Source: Psychrobacter sp. 1044
GTDB taxonomy: Bacteria; Pseudomonadota; Gammaproteobacteria; Pseudomonadales; Moraxellaceae
Direction of reading: 5' to 3'
Assembly: GCF_904846525.1 (NCBI RefSeq)
Contig: NZ_CAJHAZ010000010.1
Span: 96,937 to 160,936 of the forward strand
DNA: 64,000 nucleotides
A program made the translations under genes and the position numbers. The notes under the pieces were generated by a model. That model saw nothing but the letters and a program-made list of their open reading frames with translations. It did no database searches and was not told where the DNA came from. Below are positions 47,722 to 58,526 of this stretch, piece by piece (position 1 is the first letter of the stretch; each line of letters opens with the position of its first letter).

Positions 47722-48151
47722 AATAAATCCAACTGTAAGATAAAAAATATAACCTTAATAGATATTATTCACTATTAAGAACTAAGAATGACGTATTCAT
47801 CATTAAATACAACGATGAATGTCACAAATCGATATTTTTTCAACCAAATAAAATATTGTTAGACACAATACCTAAGGGCATAGATAATATAAACAAAAAA
47901 CCTTGCTATCACAACAGTAGATTATTATATCTTCTATAACAAAAGTCAGTGAATAGTAAAATCGGGTAAATGAAAAACTACTATTTATTTAATAGTTATT
48001 CGTAAACAGTTATTAATTTTAAGATAAAACCAGTCTTTATAAACAGTATCCTAAAAACGGTTAAACGAATAACTCAGCAAACATAAATCCATAAAAAATA
48101 GCAACCGATTGTTTCCATATATACCTACCGATTAGTTAAAATCGCCATTGA
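47722..48151. other. Intergenic region between H-NS and BLUF genes
   Basis: AT-rich, with no ORF of convincing composition and no RNA gene seen. It must carry the H-NS promoter. Confidence 0.3.
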
Positions 48152-48589
48152 TTAATCATGCTGATCACTAAGCTCATTCATCAAATTATAGGCTGCTTCG
48201 GCGCTCAATAAATAGGGATTAAAATCAATCGTTGTCGAATATTTTAAATAAATCGCCGCATTTTTTTCAGTCGGGGAAGCATAATTCATAGACCATTTAG
48301 ACCATGCTCGATGCTTTAATTCACGTGTTTCAATAAGTTGTAAGTCATGATGACGCGGATCAGCAATTAAACTATATAACAGACGATTGATCTGTGCTCT
48401 TGGCCCTTCAATGGTTTGCAAAAAATAATCTTTATTAAACGTCAGCATACCAGTGATGCCATTGGCGGCATTATTTACTTGTGCTTGCTGCAAGATTTCG
48501 TTGAAGTCGTTGGCCGATACATCTGGGTTGGCACGGCTAGCGTATGTCATGCTCATCAAAATGTGTGCATCTTCCATTGCTGATGTCAT
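48152..48589 (-). CDS. Short BLUF-domain blue-light photoreceptor 1
   Basis: A 145-residue protein that is a single BLUF domain with a short helical tail, of the BlsA/PixD type. The conserved photocycle residues align at the expected spacing: Tyr16 (MTYASRA), Asn40, Gln58 (YFLQTIEG), Trp99 and Met101 (SKWSMNY). BLUF domains bind FAD and respond to blue light by hydrogen-bond rearrangement around the Tyr-Gln pair. Short BLUFs act by binding partners; in Acinetobacter BlsA controls motility and biofilm through transcription factors. The gene has no fused output domain. ATG follows AGAGATAAGAT. It is 63 bp downstream of a second BLUF gene. Confidence 0.95.
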   Translation of the reverse strand: MTSAMEDAHILMSMTYASRANPDVSANDFNEILQQAQVNNAANGITGMLTFNKDYFLQTIEGPRAQINRLLYSLIADPRHHDLQLIETRELKHRAWSKWSMNYASPTEKNAAIYLKYSTTIDFNPYLLSAEAAYNLMNELSDQHD

Positions 48590-48652
48590 ATCTTATCTCT
48601 TATAAAAAATCATGGATGTGATGGTTTTTTAGCGTTTATAAATATCAGTCAA

Positions 48653-49171
48653 TTAGCCAATAGAAAACCATGGTTTCTTTTTCGTAGCGGCGCGCGCTGC
48701 TTCTTGCTCTTGAAGATCTGATAACATCTCAATCAACATCATGATTTGATTGGTGTTCATCAAATAAGGATTAAACTGAGTACCTGTCGAAAACTTGAGC
48801 GCAAGTCCTTTGTTTTCATCGCTCGGAATCAAATACTTCATTGACCATTTACTCCAATGGCGCAGCTCTACTTCACGGCATTCAATGACTTGTAAGGCAT
48901 GATGCCGATCATCTTTAACCAGTTTTCTGAGCAATTCATTAATGACGGGTCTCGCCCCTTCAATACTTTGCAAAAAATAATTGTGATTGAACACCAAAGC
49001 ACCCGTAATACCATTGCGCTCATTGTTTTGCTGAGCTTGTGCCAGGATGCGCGTTACTTCACCTTTAGGATTGTCGGTGTTATAACGGCTAATATAAGTT
49101 AAACGTAGAATAATATGCTCGCCATGATGCATTTTTAGACGATTTAATTCTGAAAGCTCAGCTGATTCCAC
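48653..49171 (-). CDS. Short BLUF-domain blue-light photoreceptor 2
   Basis: A 172-residue BLUF protein, paralogous to the neighbouring one. Photocycle residues Tyr26 (LTYISRYN), Asn50, Gln68 (YFLQSIEG), Trp109 and Met111 keep exactly the same spacings. I use the GTG at 49171, which has GGAG six bases upstream; a TTG at 49183 is the start of the ribosome-binding region itself. It has a 20-residue polar N-terminal extension (ESAELSELNRLK) and a basic C-terminal tail (KKKPWFSI). The pair probably arose by tandem duplication. Confidence 0.93.
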   Translation of the reverse strand: MESAELSELNRLKMHHGEHIILRLTYISRYNTDNPKGEVTRILAQAQQNNERNGITGALVFNHNYFLQSIEGARPVINELLRKLVKDDRHHALQVIECREVELRHWSKWSMKYLIPSDENKGLALKFSTGTQFNPYLMNTNQIMMLIEMLSDLQEQEAARAATKKKPWFSIG

Positions 49172-49285
49172 AAAACACTCCAATTAGTTTGCTAAACTTT
49201 TCATTTATCCCCACCCAGCTACTGTCTTTTATAACCAAGTATTTGTGGTATAAGTCATTTTTTTATAACATAAGTCGCGTATATA

Positions 49286-49912
49286 TTAACGTTGAATTTT
49301 TTTGATAAAATCATTCATGCCGCGTGATAAATTACTGCTACTAGTGCTCTGTATTTCTTTGACCAAGCTCAATAATTGCGAGCTATCCGCGCATTGTTCT
49401 AAACTCAACAAGTAACCCCAAGCTTCTACTGGTGGTGCGTTTTTTTCAATATAGTTAGCCAACTCTGACTTTATCGTTTCGTAGCTCGCACCAGATAACC
49501 TAGCCTTGAAAATACTACTGATTGATTTCTTGCCTAATGCTGCCATTTTATTGAGACCTTTATCATTAAAGGTGCGATCAAACTCTGTCTCAATATTTCG
49601 TTCAGACGACGATGATTGAGACTGATCAGCCGTCGGTGCTTGCGGCGCAGTGAATGTTTGGGAGGCAGCATTATCAGCGCCCACTATCTCTATGCACTCA
49701 AGCCCTAACAGCAACTCAAATAGTGGTGCAACACCGCCAAAATCGGCAAACATTTTGCTACGGTCAAGCGTATCAAGATAGCTTTGATACGTGCGTTTGC
49801 CATCGATCATAATGAGCAATGTTCTCGCTTCACGCGGCAATATGCCGAGACTCTGAGATTTAATCTCTTCTCTGCCCAAATCAGTTTTTTGAAACACATC
49901 ACCATCTTTCAT
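49286..49912 (-). CDS. Hypothetical protein, 208 aa, with winged-helix-like N-terminal part
   Basis: Not recognised. The first 80 residues (LPREARTLLIMIDGKRTYQSYLDTLDR, in two pieces, then GGVAPLFELLLGLECIEIV) look like a small helical/winged domain seen in some uncharacterised signalling proteins. A linker rich in Ala, Gln and Ser (about residues 82-108) follows, and then a helical C-terminal domain. No signal peptide or membrane segment. It is 114 bp upstream of the two BLUF genes on the same strand and is the first gene of that set, so it may be a BLUF output partner; this is inference from position. Confidence 0.7.
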   Translation of the reverse strand: MKDGDVFQKTDLGREEIKSQSLGILPREARTLLIMIDGKRTYQSYLDTLDRSKMFADFGGVAPLFELLLGLECIEIVGADNAASQTFTAPQAPTADQSQSSSSERNIETEFDRTFNDKGLNKMAALGKKSISSIFKARLSGASYETIKSELANYIEKNAPPVEAWGYLLSLEQCADSSQLLSLVKEIQSTSSSNLSRGMNDFIKKIQR

Positions 49913-50528
49913 TCTTTGTACTCAGCAATAGCAGTAAGGTGGGCACTTTTATAGTCAATTGATTATAAAAGCGTGACAGCTTTAACCTTTCACATTGAAC
50001 CAACCCTATCGTAAGCGGTCGACCAGATGAATTTTTATTATTTCAGCCATTGAACAGTCAGATTTTGACTTTTCAGTGGCTAATAAAAATTGCTTTAAAT
50101 CAAAGCCCCACATTTAATATTGTTTGAATTATTGATTCGAGTGGATTATATCAACCCATTTAATGAACCGTTAGCATTAATTAAATCCAATAGAACAGAC
50201 GGTCTATATAGGATATGAAAGGTAGTTTTCATAAATTTCAATATAAAACTTGATAAAATAATGAGAATAAAAAAATCGATAAACTCAATAACGCAGGCTA
50301 ATATTTATCCGTTTTATCTTCTTACTAAATCGTTTACCAACCGATAATTAATTTTCTATTTTTTCAAATAACCATCAAGGCGCAACTTTAAAAACCAACA
50401 AACGTTTTACTTTTTTAGCGAGATAATATCGCAATTGACAAAGTCTATCTTTCTTAACGCGCTCACTCTCATACAACCTTTATGCGCACTATAGAAAATT
50501 TATTTTTTTAAGTCATTTATCACTAGCC
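49913..50528. other. Long AT-rich intergenic region
   Basis: About 615 bp between the 208-aa gene and the ssb terminator. No ORF, RNA gene or obvious repeat found. AT-rich enough to be an H-NS target, given the H-NS gene nearby; that is inference. Confidence 0.3.
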
Positions 50529-50557
50529 ATAAAAAAAACCCTGCAATTGCAGGGTCT
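50529..50557 (-). terminator. Intrinsic terminator of ssb
   Basis: The 18-bp perfect palindrome accctgcaattgcagggt (50538-50555) followed by a minus-strand T-run. Confidence 0.9.
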
Positions 50558-50596
50558 TCTATAGATTATTCTTAACAGATAACTCTAAGGTATATC

Positions 50597-51142
50597 CTAG
50601 AACGGAATATCATCATCGACAGGACCGTCTGGCATTGCTGTCGGCTTTGACTGTGCAGGCTTTTGAGCAGGTTGATTAAACTGATTCTGCTGAGCAGGTG
50701 CGCTTTGATTGTTAAAGTTGTTTTGATTGCTTTGACTACCTTGATTGCCATAGCCACCACCTTGACCCTGATTTTGACCGCCAAAGCTATTATCACTTTG
50801 ACCACCAGTCGCACCATCTAGCATTTGCATTTGCTCAGCGCGAATCTCAGTAATATAACGGTCTTGACCATTGGGATCTTGATATTTACGGGTACGCAAA
50901 CTGCCTTCGATATAAACTTTACTGCCTTTACGCAAATACTGCGCGGCAATTTCACCCAAACGATTAAATAGAGAAATACGATGCCATTCAGTCGCTTCTC
51001 TTTTTTCGCCACTTTGCTTGTCGGTCCACTGCTCTGACGTTGCAACCGAGATATTGGTCACGCTACCGCCGTTATTAAATTGACGTGCCTCAGGGTCTGC
51101 TCCAAGGTTACCGATGATGATAACTTTATTAACTCCGCGCAT
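50597..51142 (-). CDS. ssb: Single-stranded DNA-binding protein
   Basis: A 181-residue SSB with an OB-fold (residues about 1-110: [38 protein letters not shown]) and a Gly/Gln/Asn-rich disordered linker. The acidic tip is DDDIPF, which recruits replication and repair proteins. Strong AGAGGA ribosome-binding site. In many gammaproteobacteria ssb lies next to uvrA and an MFS gene; here the MFS gene is two genes upstream and uvrA is divergent. Confidence 0.97.
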   Translation of the reverse strand: MRGVNKVIIIGNLGADPEARQFNNGGSVTNISVATSEQWTDKQSGEKREATEWHRISLFNRLGEIAAQYLRKGSKVYIEGSLRTRKYQDPNGQDRYITEIRAEQMQMLDGATGGQSDNSFGGQNQGQGGGYGNQGSQSNQNNFNNQSAPAQQNQFNQPAQKPAQSKPTAMPDGPVDDDIPF

Positions 51143-51406
51143 GATACCGTCCTCTTACTTATGAATAATTTTATGAATCGCTTTAATGACTGTGCAGCTA
51201 AGCGCATTCATTAATGATTTTACTGTAATCAATTTTTATTGAAATATCTACAAGCTATCTATTAGATACGACAATCTATGTCGTTTAGATATATATTATA
51301 ATTTTTGGGTTTAAAAAACCATGATATTGCTATTTTGCCATTTTATTAAGCGAATTAATACTATTACCAGTTACTGACTTATCAACTCACTCTGCCCTTT
51401 ATAAAC

Positions 51407-52018
51407 TTATTTAGAATCATTGCTCTCGTTATTGCGATGCATACTCAAGGTGACGCTACCCAGCTCTACGCCAAATTTTTTCATGACTGAGCGATTGAGC
51501 ATGACGTTTTTATCAACCAGATACATCCAGTCATCAAAATTTACTTTGTAGGTTTTATCCTCAACGGGTAGCTCTAACAAGTAATTCCAATGCAAGGTAT
51601 TGCCAACCACTTTCCCTGTTGCCTCGCCAATGACATCGCCTGCTGTGCCTTTCCAGCTACCATCAGCTTGTTTGATCAATCGCCATATACGCTGTGATTT
51701 TGATCCATCTGCCCATGCGAACTTCTCATCTAAAACGATGACATTATCGCCTTCGTGAGTGGCATCAATATCGACGTAAAAGCGTTTTTTGACCTCGCCA
51801 TTGCGACCTTGAAACATGCCCCAACCATCGATTTGACCTGAGAAGAACTCATGCATATCGAGCGTCGGCGTGCTGTGCTGATAGGCCTGAATGTTTTGTG
51901 TGGCGCAACCTGAGAGTAGTAACGTGGCTGATAGACCAGCACCTATTGCCAGCTTGGCCATGACTCGAGGTGCAATATTTTTCCTAACACCACCAGAAAA
52001 CATCGTAAACTTACTCAT
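51407..52018 (-). CDS. DUF3833 lipoprotein
   Basis: A 203-residue predicted lipoprotein. A twin-basic N-terminus, hydrophobic core and lipobox LLSGC (about residue 38) are followed by the DUF3833 domain (FFSGQIDGWGMFQ, GEVKKRFYVDI, FDDWMYLVD). The fold is lipocalin-like; the role is not established. The gene has a good AAAGGA site and sits between ssb and the MFS gene in a neighbourhood where these two are usually adjacent. Confidence 0.9.
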   Translation of the reverse strand: MSKFTMFSGGVRKNIAPRVMAKLAIGAGLSATLLLSGCATQNIQAYQHSTPTLDMHEFFSGQIDGWGMFQGRNGEVKKRFYVDIDATHEGDNVIVLDEKFAWADGSKSQRIWRLIKQADGSWKGTAGDVIGEATGKVVGNTLHWNYLLELPVEDKTYKVNFDDWMYLVDKNVMLNRSVMKKFGVELGSVTLSMHRNNESNDSK

Positions 52019-52154
52019 ATTAATTCCTTTTAAATAGAGATAAAGATTTATCGTTCACTTATTAATAATGGCTGTCTATCTAGTCGTTGTCTACTCAGGT
52101 TTTGCCTATTCAACCTTACCTCTACTCGCCTAAGTACGTTGTCTATACCGTTTG

Positions 52155-53519
52155 TTAAATATCTAGCGGACTCTGTGCCAAACTCGATAACTGCATCCGC
52201 GAGTCATCTGTCAATTGTGTCTTGTCTAGCTTGAGATAGGCCACTTGTTCTTTTGCCATCACGACCAGCTCATCCACGCCATCTACCGCCAGCATTTGCC
52301 GTGACCAGTCTTGGATATTGATATCCTTGGGAATCGTAACAGTGGTACTTGATAAATAAGGGGGCTGTGCAATCGGAATGATAATGAGCAGAGCAGCGGC
52401 CATAATGACGGCTAAAATACCCCATGCCAGCAAATTCGGCTGACTTAATAACAAACCACCCATCGCGCCGCCAACAAACGCACCAAAAAACTGACTCGAT
52501 GAATTTAGCCCCATCGCTGTTGCTTTATTGGCGACTGGGGCGCGCTTAGATATCCATGAAGGAATCGTTGCCTCAAGCAAGTTAAAGCCCATAAAGTACA
52601 ACAACAGACCTAATATAATACCAACGCCAACCTGACTGCCAATGGCCAATATCGCTAAAGCAGCGGTCATTAACGCAATCGCGCCTAAGAATACTTGACG
52701 CATTTTGCGTTTCTTTTCAGCGATGATAATAAAAGGAATGGCGACAGCAAAACCGATAAATAATAAAGGCAGATATACTAAACCTTGCTGACGTACCGAT
52801 AAACCCATCACTTCATTAAGCTGATGCGGCAATATCACAAATATCGCCGTCATGGTTAGATGCAGAGCAAAGATACCGATATGTAGGCGGTTTAAATCGC
52901 CAATTTTTAGGACGGTCGCTAATTGTTGACCAATCGATTTATTGTCTAAATTGTGTTTAAGTACTCGTAACGGTGTCGGCACAAACAACAATAACAGCAT
53001 TGCCAATACGGCAAAGCCTGAGGTCAACCAAAATAAACCAGAGATACCCAGCGAGCCAACCAATAACGGACCAAAGGCAAAAGCGAGCATGATAGAAGTC
53101 GCAATGGTCAAGCCCATCGTCGCCATTGCTTTGGTACGCATCTCTTCGCGCGTTACATCAGCCAATAACGCCATCAATACCGCAGAAACCGCGCCACTAC
53201 CTGCCAGCGCCCGACCAATGATAACCTCGTAAATATCCGTCGCATTTGCCGCAATGATACCACCGAGAGCAAATAAGATGAGTCCTAAAAAGATAATCGG
53301 CTTACGCGGGAATTTATCCGCAGCCAAACTCATGGGAATCTGAAATATCGCCTGCCCTAAGCCATAAATACCAACGGCTAAGCCAATCAAAAACGGCGTC
53401 GCGTGCGCATAATTGTCACCATATACAGAAAACACAGGCACAATCATAAACAGACCAATCATCCGCAAAGCAAATATACCACCGACCCCGAGGATTGCCC
53501 GTTTCTCTACGCTATTCAT
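52155..53519 (-). CDS. MFS transporter with C-terminal YAM domain (YajR-like)
   Basis: A 454-residue major facilitator with 12 transmembrane segments and conserved ADKFPRKPI (motif A, cytoplasmic loop 2-3) and a motif C-like GPLLVG. After the last helix a 70-residue soluble ferredoxin-like domain follows (WSRQMLAVDGVDELVV, VAYLKLDKTQL), the arrangement known from YajR of Escherichia coli. Substrate unknown. It starts 705 bp from the divergent uvrA gene and has a GAGG ribosome-binding site. The same-strand order MFS, lipoprotein, ssb suggests one transcription unit. Confidence 0.92.
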   Translation of the reverse strand: MNSVEKRAILGVGGIFALRMIGLFMIVPVFSVYGDNYAHATPFLIGLAVGIYGLGQAIFQIPMSLAADKFPRKPIIFLGLILFALGGIIAANATDIYEVIIGRALAGSGAVSAVLMALLADVTREEMRTKAMATMGLTIATSIMLAFAFGPLLVGSLGISGLFWLTSGFAVLAMLLLLFVPTPLRVLKHNLDNKSIGQQLATVLKIGDLNRLHIGIFALHLTMTAIFVILPHQLNEVMGLSVRQQGLVYLPLLFIGFAVAIPFIIIAEKKRKMRQVFLGAIALMTAALAILAIGSQVGVGIILGLLLYFMGFNLLEATIPSWISKRAPVANKATAMGLNSSSQFFGAFVGGAMGGLLLSQPNLLAWGILAVIMAAALLIIIPIAQPPYLSSTTVTIPKDINIQDWSRQMLAVDGVDELVVMAKEQVAYLKLDKTQLTDDSRMQLSSLAQSPLDI

Positions 53520-54224
53520 ACTTGCCTCACTGGTTCGTCATTGCTGATTTATCACTACTGCGCTGCTTATACTATTGTGATGCTATCAAGACTTTAGCTA
53601 CAAATTAAGCCCACTAGTATAAGACATTCGCCGTTTGCTTGCCGAGACTTTTGTCTTATTGGTGCAGCCTCCTATACCGTCTCAACCCAAGCCATTCATA
53701 TTACGCGATTATTTTGTTACCAACTGCATCGGATGCGCAATCACACCTTGAATAATGCGGTCGCCATGACAATAAAGTAAGGCGTCATAAACATTATTAC
53801 TCGTCAGCTAGAGCGATCGCTTAGATGACAAACTCCTCTATAAAACGACATTTTGGTCAAAACCATGACAAAAGATGACTACTACTTAACATTGATTTGA
53901 TTTAGATTTGCTTAGTCATACGAAAACCAATCACCTCAAAGGCTGTAGAATAAGAAAACAGCAAAATGAACGCCAAGTAGCATACCGCTCAGCAATAAAA
54001 ATTAAAACAGTAAATTAGGCATCTATAGCTCTCACTTCATCAACGTATGAACACTTTACAAAAATATTATTTATAGCAAAATCTTTGATAATAAAACTAT
54101 TTATAACCACATTATAAACTTACAAAATATTCACGTTTTTAACCAACCATTTAATTGATCTGTATTTAGCTTTTAATTTGAGATATTTTCAATCCCCTTT
54201 TAGCAAATAGGAAACCTAACACCG
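53520..54224. other. Long intergenic region between divergent MFS gene and uvrA
   Basis: 705 bp with no credible ORF or RNA gene. It contains a loose hairpin (ataagaca...tgtcttat, about 53619-53659). It should hold the promoters of both uvrA and the MFS operon; no SOS-type box is evident to me. Confidence 0.3.
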
Positions 54225-57131
54225 ATGGCACACGAGTATATTAAGGTTCGCGGCGCACGCACTCATAATCTAAAAAATATCGATTTAGACATTCCACGAG
54301 ATAAATTCGTGGTGATTACAGGTTTATCCGGCTCTGGTAAGTCTTCACTAGCATTCGATACTTTATATGCCGAAGGGCAACGTCGTTATGTCGAGAGCTT
54401 GTCGGCGTATGCACGTCAGTTCCTCTCACAAATGGAGAAACCAGACGTCGATAGTATTGAAGGCTTATCCCCTGCGATTGCTATCGAGCAAAAATCGACT
54501 AACCATAACCCTCGCTCTACCGTCGGGACGATTACCGAAATTTATGACTATTTACGCCTGCTCTATGCGCGTATTGGTACGCCCTTTTGCCCAGAGCATG
54601 GTGAACCAATGGTGGCGCAGTCGGTCACCGAAATGGTTGATCAGGTTATGGCGTTACCAGATGACACCAAAATCATGATCTTAGCTCCAGTGATTCGTGA
54701 GCGTAAAGGTGAGCATACGGTGTTGCTTGAGCAATTAATTGGTCAAGGCTTTGTTCGTGTGCGCGTCGATGGTGATGTCTACGATACCGATGAGCTACCG
54801 ACACTCGATAAAAAGAAAAAACATACCATCGAAGTGGTGGTTGACCGCTTTAAAGTTCGTGATGACTTAGGCAATCGCGTCGCTGAAAGCTTAGAAACCG
54901 CTCTGCGTTTGGGTCAAGGGCTGGTGACGCTACACTTTATGGATGGCAATCCAAAAGAAGGCGGCGATGACAATCAAGTCATGTCAGCTAAGCACTCTTG
55001 CCCTGTCTGTGACCGTGCCGTGCCTGAGCTTGAGCCACGTATGTTCAGTTTTAACAACCCATATGGTGCTTGCCCAAGCTGTGATGGTCTCGGTAAACGT
55101 CAATATTTTTCTGCCGAAAAGCTGATTACCCATCATGAAAAATCGCTGAATCAAGGCGCGATTAATGGTTGGGATAAACGTCATGCCTACTACTTTGGTT
55201 TACTGAGCACTGTCTGCAAGCATTTTAAAATTGACATGGATGCGCCGTGGCAAGATCTGACCAAAGAGCAGCAAGATCTGATTATGCAAGGCTCTGGTAA
55301 AGAGAAGCTGACCTTTAACTTTACTGATGAGCGCGGGCGTAAAACCAACAAGACTGTGCCATTTGAAGGGGTGCTGCCTTATTTAGAGCGCCGTTATGCG
55401 AAGACGCAAAGTAACCTCGTGCGTGACGAGCTGGCGAAATACTTAGCCGATACAACTTGTAATGTCTGTGATGGTGCGCGTCTCAATGAGATTTCACGTA
55501 ACGTGCGTGTTGATGATCAAACCATTGCTCAAATCGTCAAGCTGTCTATCGGTGATGCCGCTGACTATTATAAAACGATAAAAATTGGCGGTCACAAAGG
55601 CGAAGTCGCGGAAAAAATCTTTAAAGAGATTAATGAGCGCTTAAACTTCCTTGTCAGTGTCGGGCTTGATTATCTATCACTCGCCCGCTCTGCTGAAACG
55701 CTATCGGGCGGTGAAGCACAGCGTATTCGTCTGGCTAGCCAAATTGGCGCAGGACTAATGGGTGTGATGTATGTACTTGATGAGCCATCGATTGGTCTAC
55801 ATCAGCGCGACAACGACCGTCTGCTAAAAACTCTAACGCGCTTGCGTGATTTGGGTAATACCGTACTGGTCGTTGAGCATGATGAAGATGCCATTCGCCA
55901 AGCGGATCACGTCATCGATATTGGTATCGGTGCAGGTGTACATGGCGGTCATATTATCGCTCAGGGTACGGTCGATGACATTATGGCAAACAAAGAATCG
56001 CTGACTGGACAATATATGTCTGGTAAGAAGAGAATCGAGATTCCAGCCATTCGTCATAAAGCCAAAACGATCGATATGGAAGTCAAAGGTAAAGCCAAGC
56101 CCAAACAAGTTCCGATGACGATTGAGCTAAAAGGTGCCTCAGGTAATAACTTGCATGATGTAGATTTGACCATTCCCGTTGGTATTATGACTTGTGTGAC
56201 TGGTGTCTCAGGTTCGGGCAAATCAACTTTGATCAACCGTACCCTTATGCCATTAGCTGCAACCCAGTTAAACAACGCCTCAACGCTTATCGCTGATAAG
56301 CATGACAGCATTAGTGGTCTTGAGCATTTGGACAAAATGGTCGATATCGATCAAAGTCCGATTGGTCGTACGCCACGCTCAAACCCAGCGACTTATACCG
56401 GTGTGTTTACGCCGGTACGTGAAATGTTTGCGCAAACGCAAGAAGCGCGTGCTCGCGGTTATAAACCGGGTCGCTTTAGCTTCAACGTCAAAGGCGGACG
56501 CTGCGAGATGTGCCAAGGTGATGGTCTTATAAAGGTTGAGATGCATTTCTTACCTGATATGTATGTGCCATGTGATACCTGTGAAGGTAAGCGCTATAAC
56601 CGCGAGACCTTAGAGATTCACTATAAAGGTAAAAATATTGCCGATGTCCTAGATATGACCGTCGAAGATGCCACTGAATTCTTCTCAGCCATTCCAGCGA
56701 TTTATCGTCGTCTGCAAGCTTTGATGGATGTTGGTCTTAGCTATATTCGTTTAGGTCAGTCTGCGCCAACGCTATCAGGCGGTGAAGCGCAACGTGTCAA
56801 ACTGGCGCGTGAGCTGGCCAAACGCGATACGGGACAGACGCTCTATATCTTGGATGAGCCAACCACTGGTTTGCATTTTCATGATATCGATAAGCTGCTC
56901 AATATCCTGCATACTCTACGCGATAAAGGTAATACCATCGTGGTCATCGAGCACAATCTTGACGTCATTAAAACGGCGGATTGGGTGATTGACCTTGGCC
57001 CTGAAGGCGGTAAAGGTGGCGGACTGATTATCGCGGAAGGTACGCCTGAAGAAGTGGCAGAAGTGAAAGGCTCGTATACTGGTGAGTTCTTGAAGCCGAT
57101 GCTTCAGCAAACGATGAAAGAAGTGAGTTAG
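54225..57131 (+). CDS. uvrA: Excinuclease ABC subunit A
   Basis: A 968-residue UvrA, the damage-recognition ATPase of nucleotide excision repair. Two ABC cassettes are visible: Walker [12 protein letters not shown] and [11 protein letters not shown], and two LSGGEAQR signatures. Zinc modules are CPVC...CPSC and [10 protein letters not shown]...CDTCEGKRY. It is slightly longer than the Escherichia coli protein (940), with a Lys-rich segment in the link between the cassettes (about residues 605-630). The ribosome-binding site TAGGA is a little distant. It is followed by a terminator. Confidence 0.98.
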   Translation: MAHEYIKVRGARTHNLKNIDLDIPRDKFVVITGLSGSGKSSLAFDTLYAEGQRRYVESLSAYARQFLSQMEKPDVDSIEGLSPAIAIEQKSTNHNPRSTVGTITEIYDYLRLLYARIGTPFCPEHGEPMVAQSVTEMVDQVMALPDDTKIMILAPVIRERKGEHTVLLEQLIGQGFVRVRVDGDVYDTDELPTLDKKKKHTIEVVVDRFKVRDDLGNRVAESLETALRLGQGLVTLHFMDGNPKEGGDDNQVMSAKHSCPVCDRAVPELEPRMFSFNNPYGACPSCDGLGKRQYFSAEKLITHHEKSLNQGAINGWDKRHAYYFGLLSTVCKHFKIDMDAPWQDLTKEQQDLIMQGSGKEKLTFNFTDERGRKTNKTVPFEGVLPYLERRYAKTQSNLVRDELAKYLADTTCNVCDGARLNEISRNVRVDDQTIAQIVKLSIGDAADYYKTIKIGGHKGEVAEKIFKEINERLNFLVSVGLDYLSLARSAETLSGGEAQRIRLASQIGAGLMGVMYVLDEPSIGLHQRDNDRLLKTLTRLRDLGNTVLVVEHDEDAIRQADHVIDIGIGAGVHGGHIIAQGTVDDIMANKESLTGQYMSGKKRIEIPAIRHKAKTIDMEVKGKAKPKQVPMTIELKGASGNNLHDVDLTIPVGIMTCVTGVSGSGKSTLINRTLMPLAATQLNNASTLIADKHDSISGLEHLDKMVDIDQSPIGRTPRSNPATYTGVFTPVREMFAQTQEARARGYKPGRFSFNVKGGRCEMCQGDGLIKVEMHFLPDMYVPCDTCEGKRYNRETLEIHYKGKNIADVLDMTVEDATEFFSAIPAIYRRLQALMDVGLSYIRLGQSAPTLSGGEAQRVKLARELAKRDTGQTLYILDEPTTGLHFHDIDKLLNILHTLRDKGNTIVVIEHNLDVIKTADWVIDLGPEGGKGGGLIIAEGTPEEVAEVKGSYTGEFLKPMLQQTMKEVS

Positions 57132-57152
57132 TAGAAACTAGTTAATTGTTAA

Positions 57153-57186
57153 GAAAAGGCTACTCTTTAGGGAGTGGCTTTTTTGT
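57153..57186 (+). terminator. Intrinsic terminator of uvrA
   Basis: Stem GGCTACTC / GAGTGGCT with wobble pairs and a T-run, 22 bp after the stop codon. Confidence 0.8.
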
Positions 57187-57251
57187 TGGTGGTGATATAT
57201 AAAATAGACTTTAAAAACTCTATTTTAAAAAGTATAAAATCTTGACATTTG

Positions 57252-57280
57252 TTGCTCAAAAATTACTGATAAGTTATAAT
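57252..57280 (+). promoter_or_regulatory. Predicted sigma70 promoter for the zinc-ribbon genes
   Basis: TTGCTC, 17-base spacer, and perfect TATAAT at 57275-57280, about 97 bp before the ATG at 57377. An additional TTGACA at 57242 is too far (27 bp) from the -10. Confidence 0.5.
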
Positions 57281-57376
57281 CTTTATCTTATTTACCAACA
57301 ATTTAAACAACTTTGTAGTACTTACCCTTGCAGAAATGTGCTGATGATATTACACATGAAGATAAAGTAGAAAAAA

Positions 57377-58375
57377 ATGGCTTTAATTAACTGTCCTGAA
57401 TGTTCTAAAAGAATTAGTGATCAAAGTACTGCTTGTCCTAGTTGTGGTTTCCCTACGCCTTCAGAACAGATAGATGACAATAATTCTCCAGCAAGTAGTG
57501 GTCAAAGACAAAAAAATAGCGGCTGTTCTGGAGCAACTATCTTCTTACTAATTATCATAGTTGCTATTGGTTATTGGCTTGTAAGTAGCTACAACAGCTA
57601 TACAGAGAGGGTCGAAGAATACCGTGAAGGACAGTCAGAGTTTCACGAAGAGTCACCACAAATCGAAGAATCGGTATTTGATACTCCACTAGAAAAAATA
57701 CCAATGTTACTTTCTGGTTCAAGTGAAGATGGGCGGTACTTTCTCATTTCTCACTTCGCATCTCACGGTATTGAAAATGTTAAATATGCACGTAGAGGAA
57801 ATGAAAGTGATGCTTATGGAGAGATGCAGATTGACTGTTCGAACAATACGATAAGAAAAACATCTTCAGATAATCTTAAAGCCTTAGAAGTAGCAGATTT
57901 AGGAGATTGGTATACACCAACTCCAGACTGGACAGATCAAGATATTGTTAATTTCATATGTTCAATCAAAAGAGTAGCGTCAAAAAACATAGAACATCAT
58001 GAAGTAGTTGAGAAAGTAGTAACGCTAGAAGCTCCCAAGAACGGAGTAATTGAAAAAGTAACATTGGATCAATTCAAGCCAGAGCCAGAGATATCAGCAC
58101 AAGCAATACCGAGGGAAGTTTTATTATCGAATACCCCTTCGGGTAGTGAGAAAGAATATAAAGTATGGGAACCACCAATAAAAACAAAAGAACCTTACAA
58201 CGAAAAAGTAGTTAATAAAGCAGCGGATGATGAAAAAGAAAGGGACATAGCACGCAGAAAAAGTGATGAACGAGCAATATGTGAACAAGCTATAAAAGTA
58301 AACAGTGCTTACCTTGGGAAGGACGACCCAGAATATAGTCAGTGGAAGGCTATTGAGCGTGCCAATTGTATGTAA
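57377..58375 (+). CDS. Zinc-ribbon single-pass membrane protein, 332 aa
   Basis: The N-terminal 30 residues form a rubredoxin-like zinc ribbon (CPECSKRISDQSTACPSCGFP: Cys8, Cys11 and two later cysteines), followed by a transmembrane helix (ATIFLLIIIVAIGYWLV, about residues 54-70). The remaining 260 residues are unrecognised, polar, and rich in Lys/Glu, with a central folded-looking region (YFLISHFASHGIENVKYARRG, in two pieces). Coding is clear from the frame length and ribosomal context, but I cannot assign a function. It shares the start MALINCPEC and zinc ribbon with the next gene 151 bp downstream. Confidence 0.8.
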   Translation: MALINCPECSKRISDQSTACPSCGFPTPSEQIDDNNSPASSGQRQKNSGCSGATIFLLIIIVAIGYWLVSSYNSYTERVEEYREGQSEFHEESPQIEESVFDTPLEKIPMLLSGSSEDGRYFLISHFASHGIENVKYARRGNESDAYGEMQIDCSNNTIRKTSSDNLKALEVADLGDWYTPTPDWTDQDIVNFICSIKRVASKNIEHHEVVEKVVTLEAPKNGVIEKVTLDQFKPEPEISAQAIPREVLLSNTPSGSEKEYKVWEPPIKTKEPYNEKVVNKAADDEKERDIARRKSDERAICEQAIKVNSAYLGKDDPEYSQWKAIERANCM

Positions 58376-58526
58376 GATAAACCATCTGAGTGAAATTAGG
58401 GGATACAAGTTGGTGTTATTTACAAGTAATGTATCAAAATAAGCCCAGAAGCGAATTAGACAGAACAAATGTAGTCGATTTTGACTATAGGGATAAGCCA
58501 TCTATTAGCGAAATAAAGGAATAAAT

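Noticed and set aside
53619..53659. Loose inverted repeat upstream of uvrA considered as an operator
   Set aside because: The arms are short, the spacing is long and it matches no operator that I know.
54943..55184. Open frames on both strands inside uvrA
   Set aside because: They overlap the conserved zinc-finger region of uvrA in other frames and show no gene signals of their own.
57242..57280. TTGACA and TATAAT taken as one promoter
   Set aside because: The spacer is 27 bp, too long for sigma70; TTGCTC at 57252 with a 17-bp spacer is the better -35.
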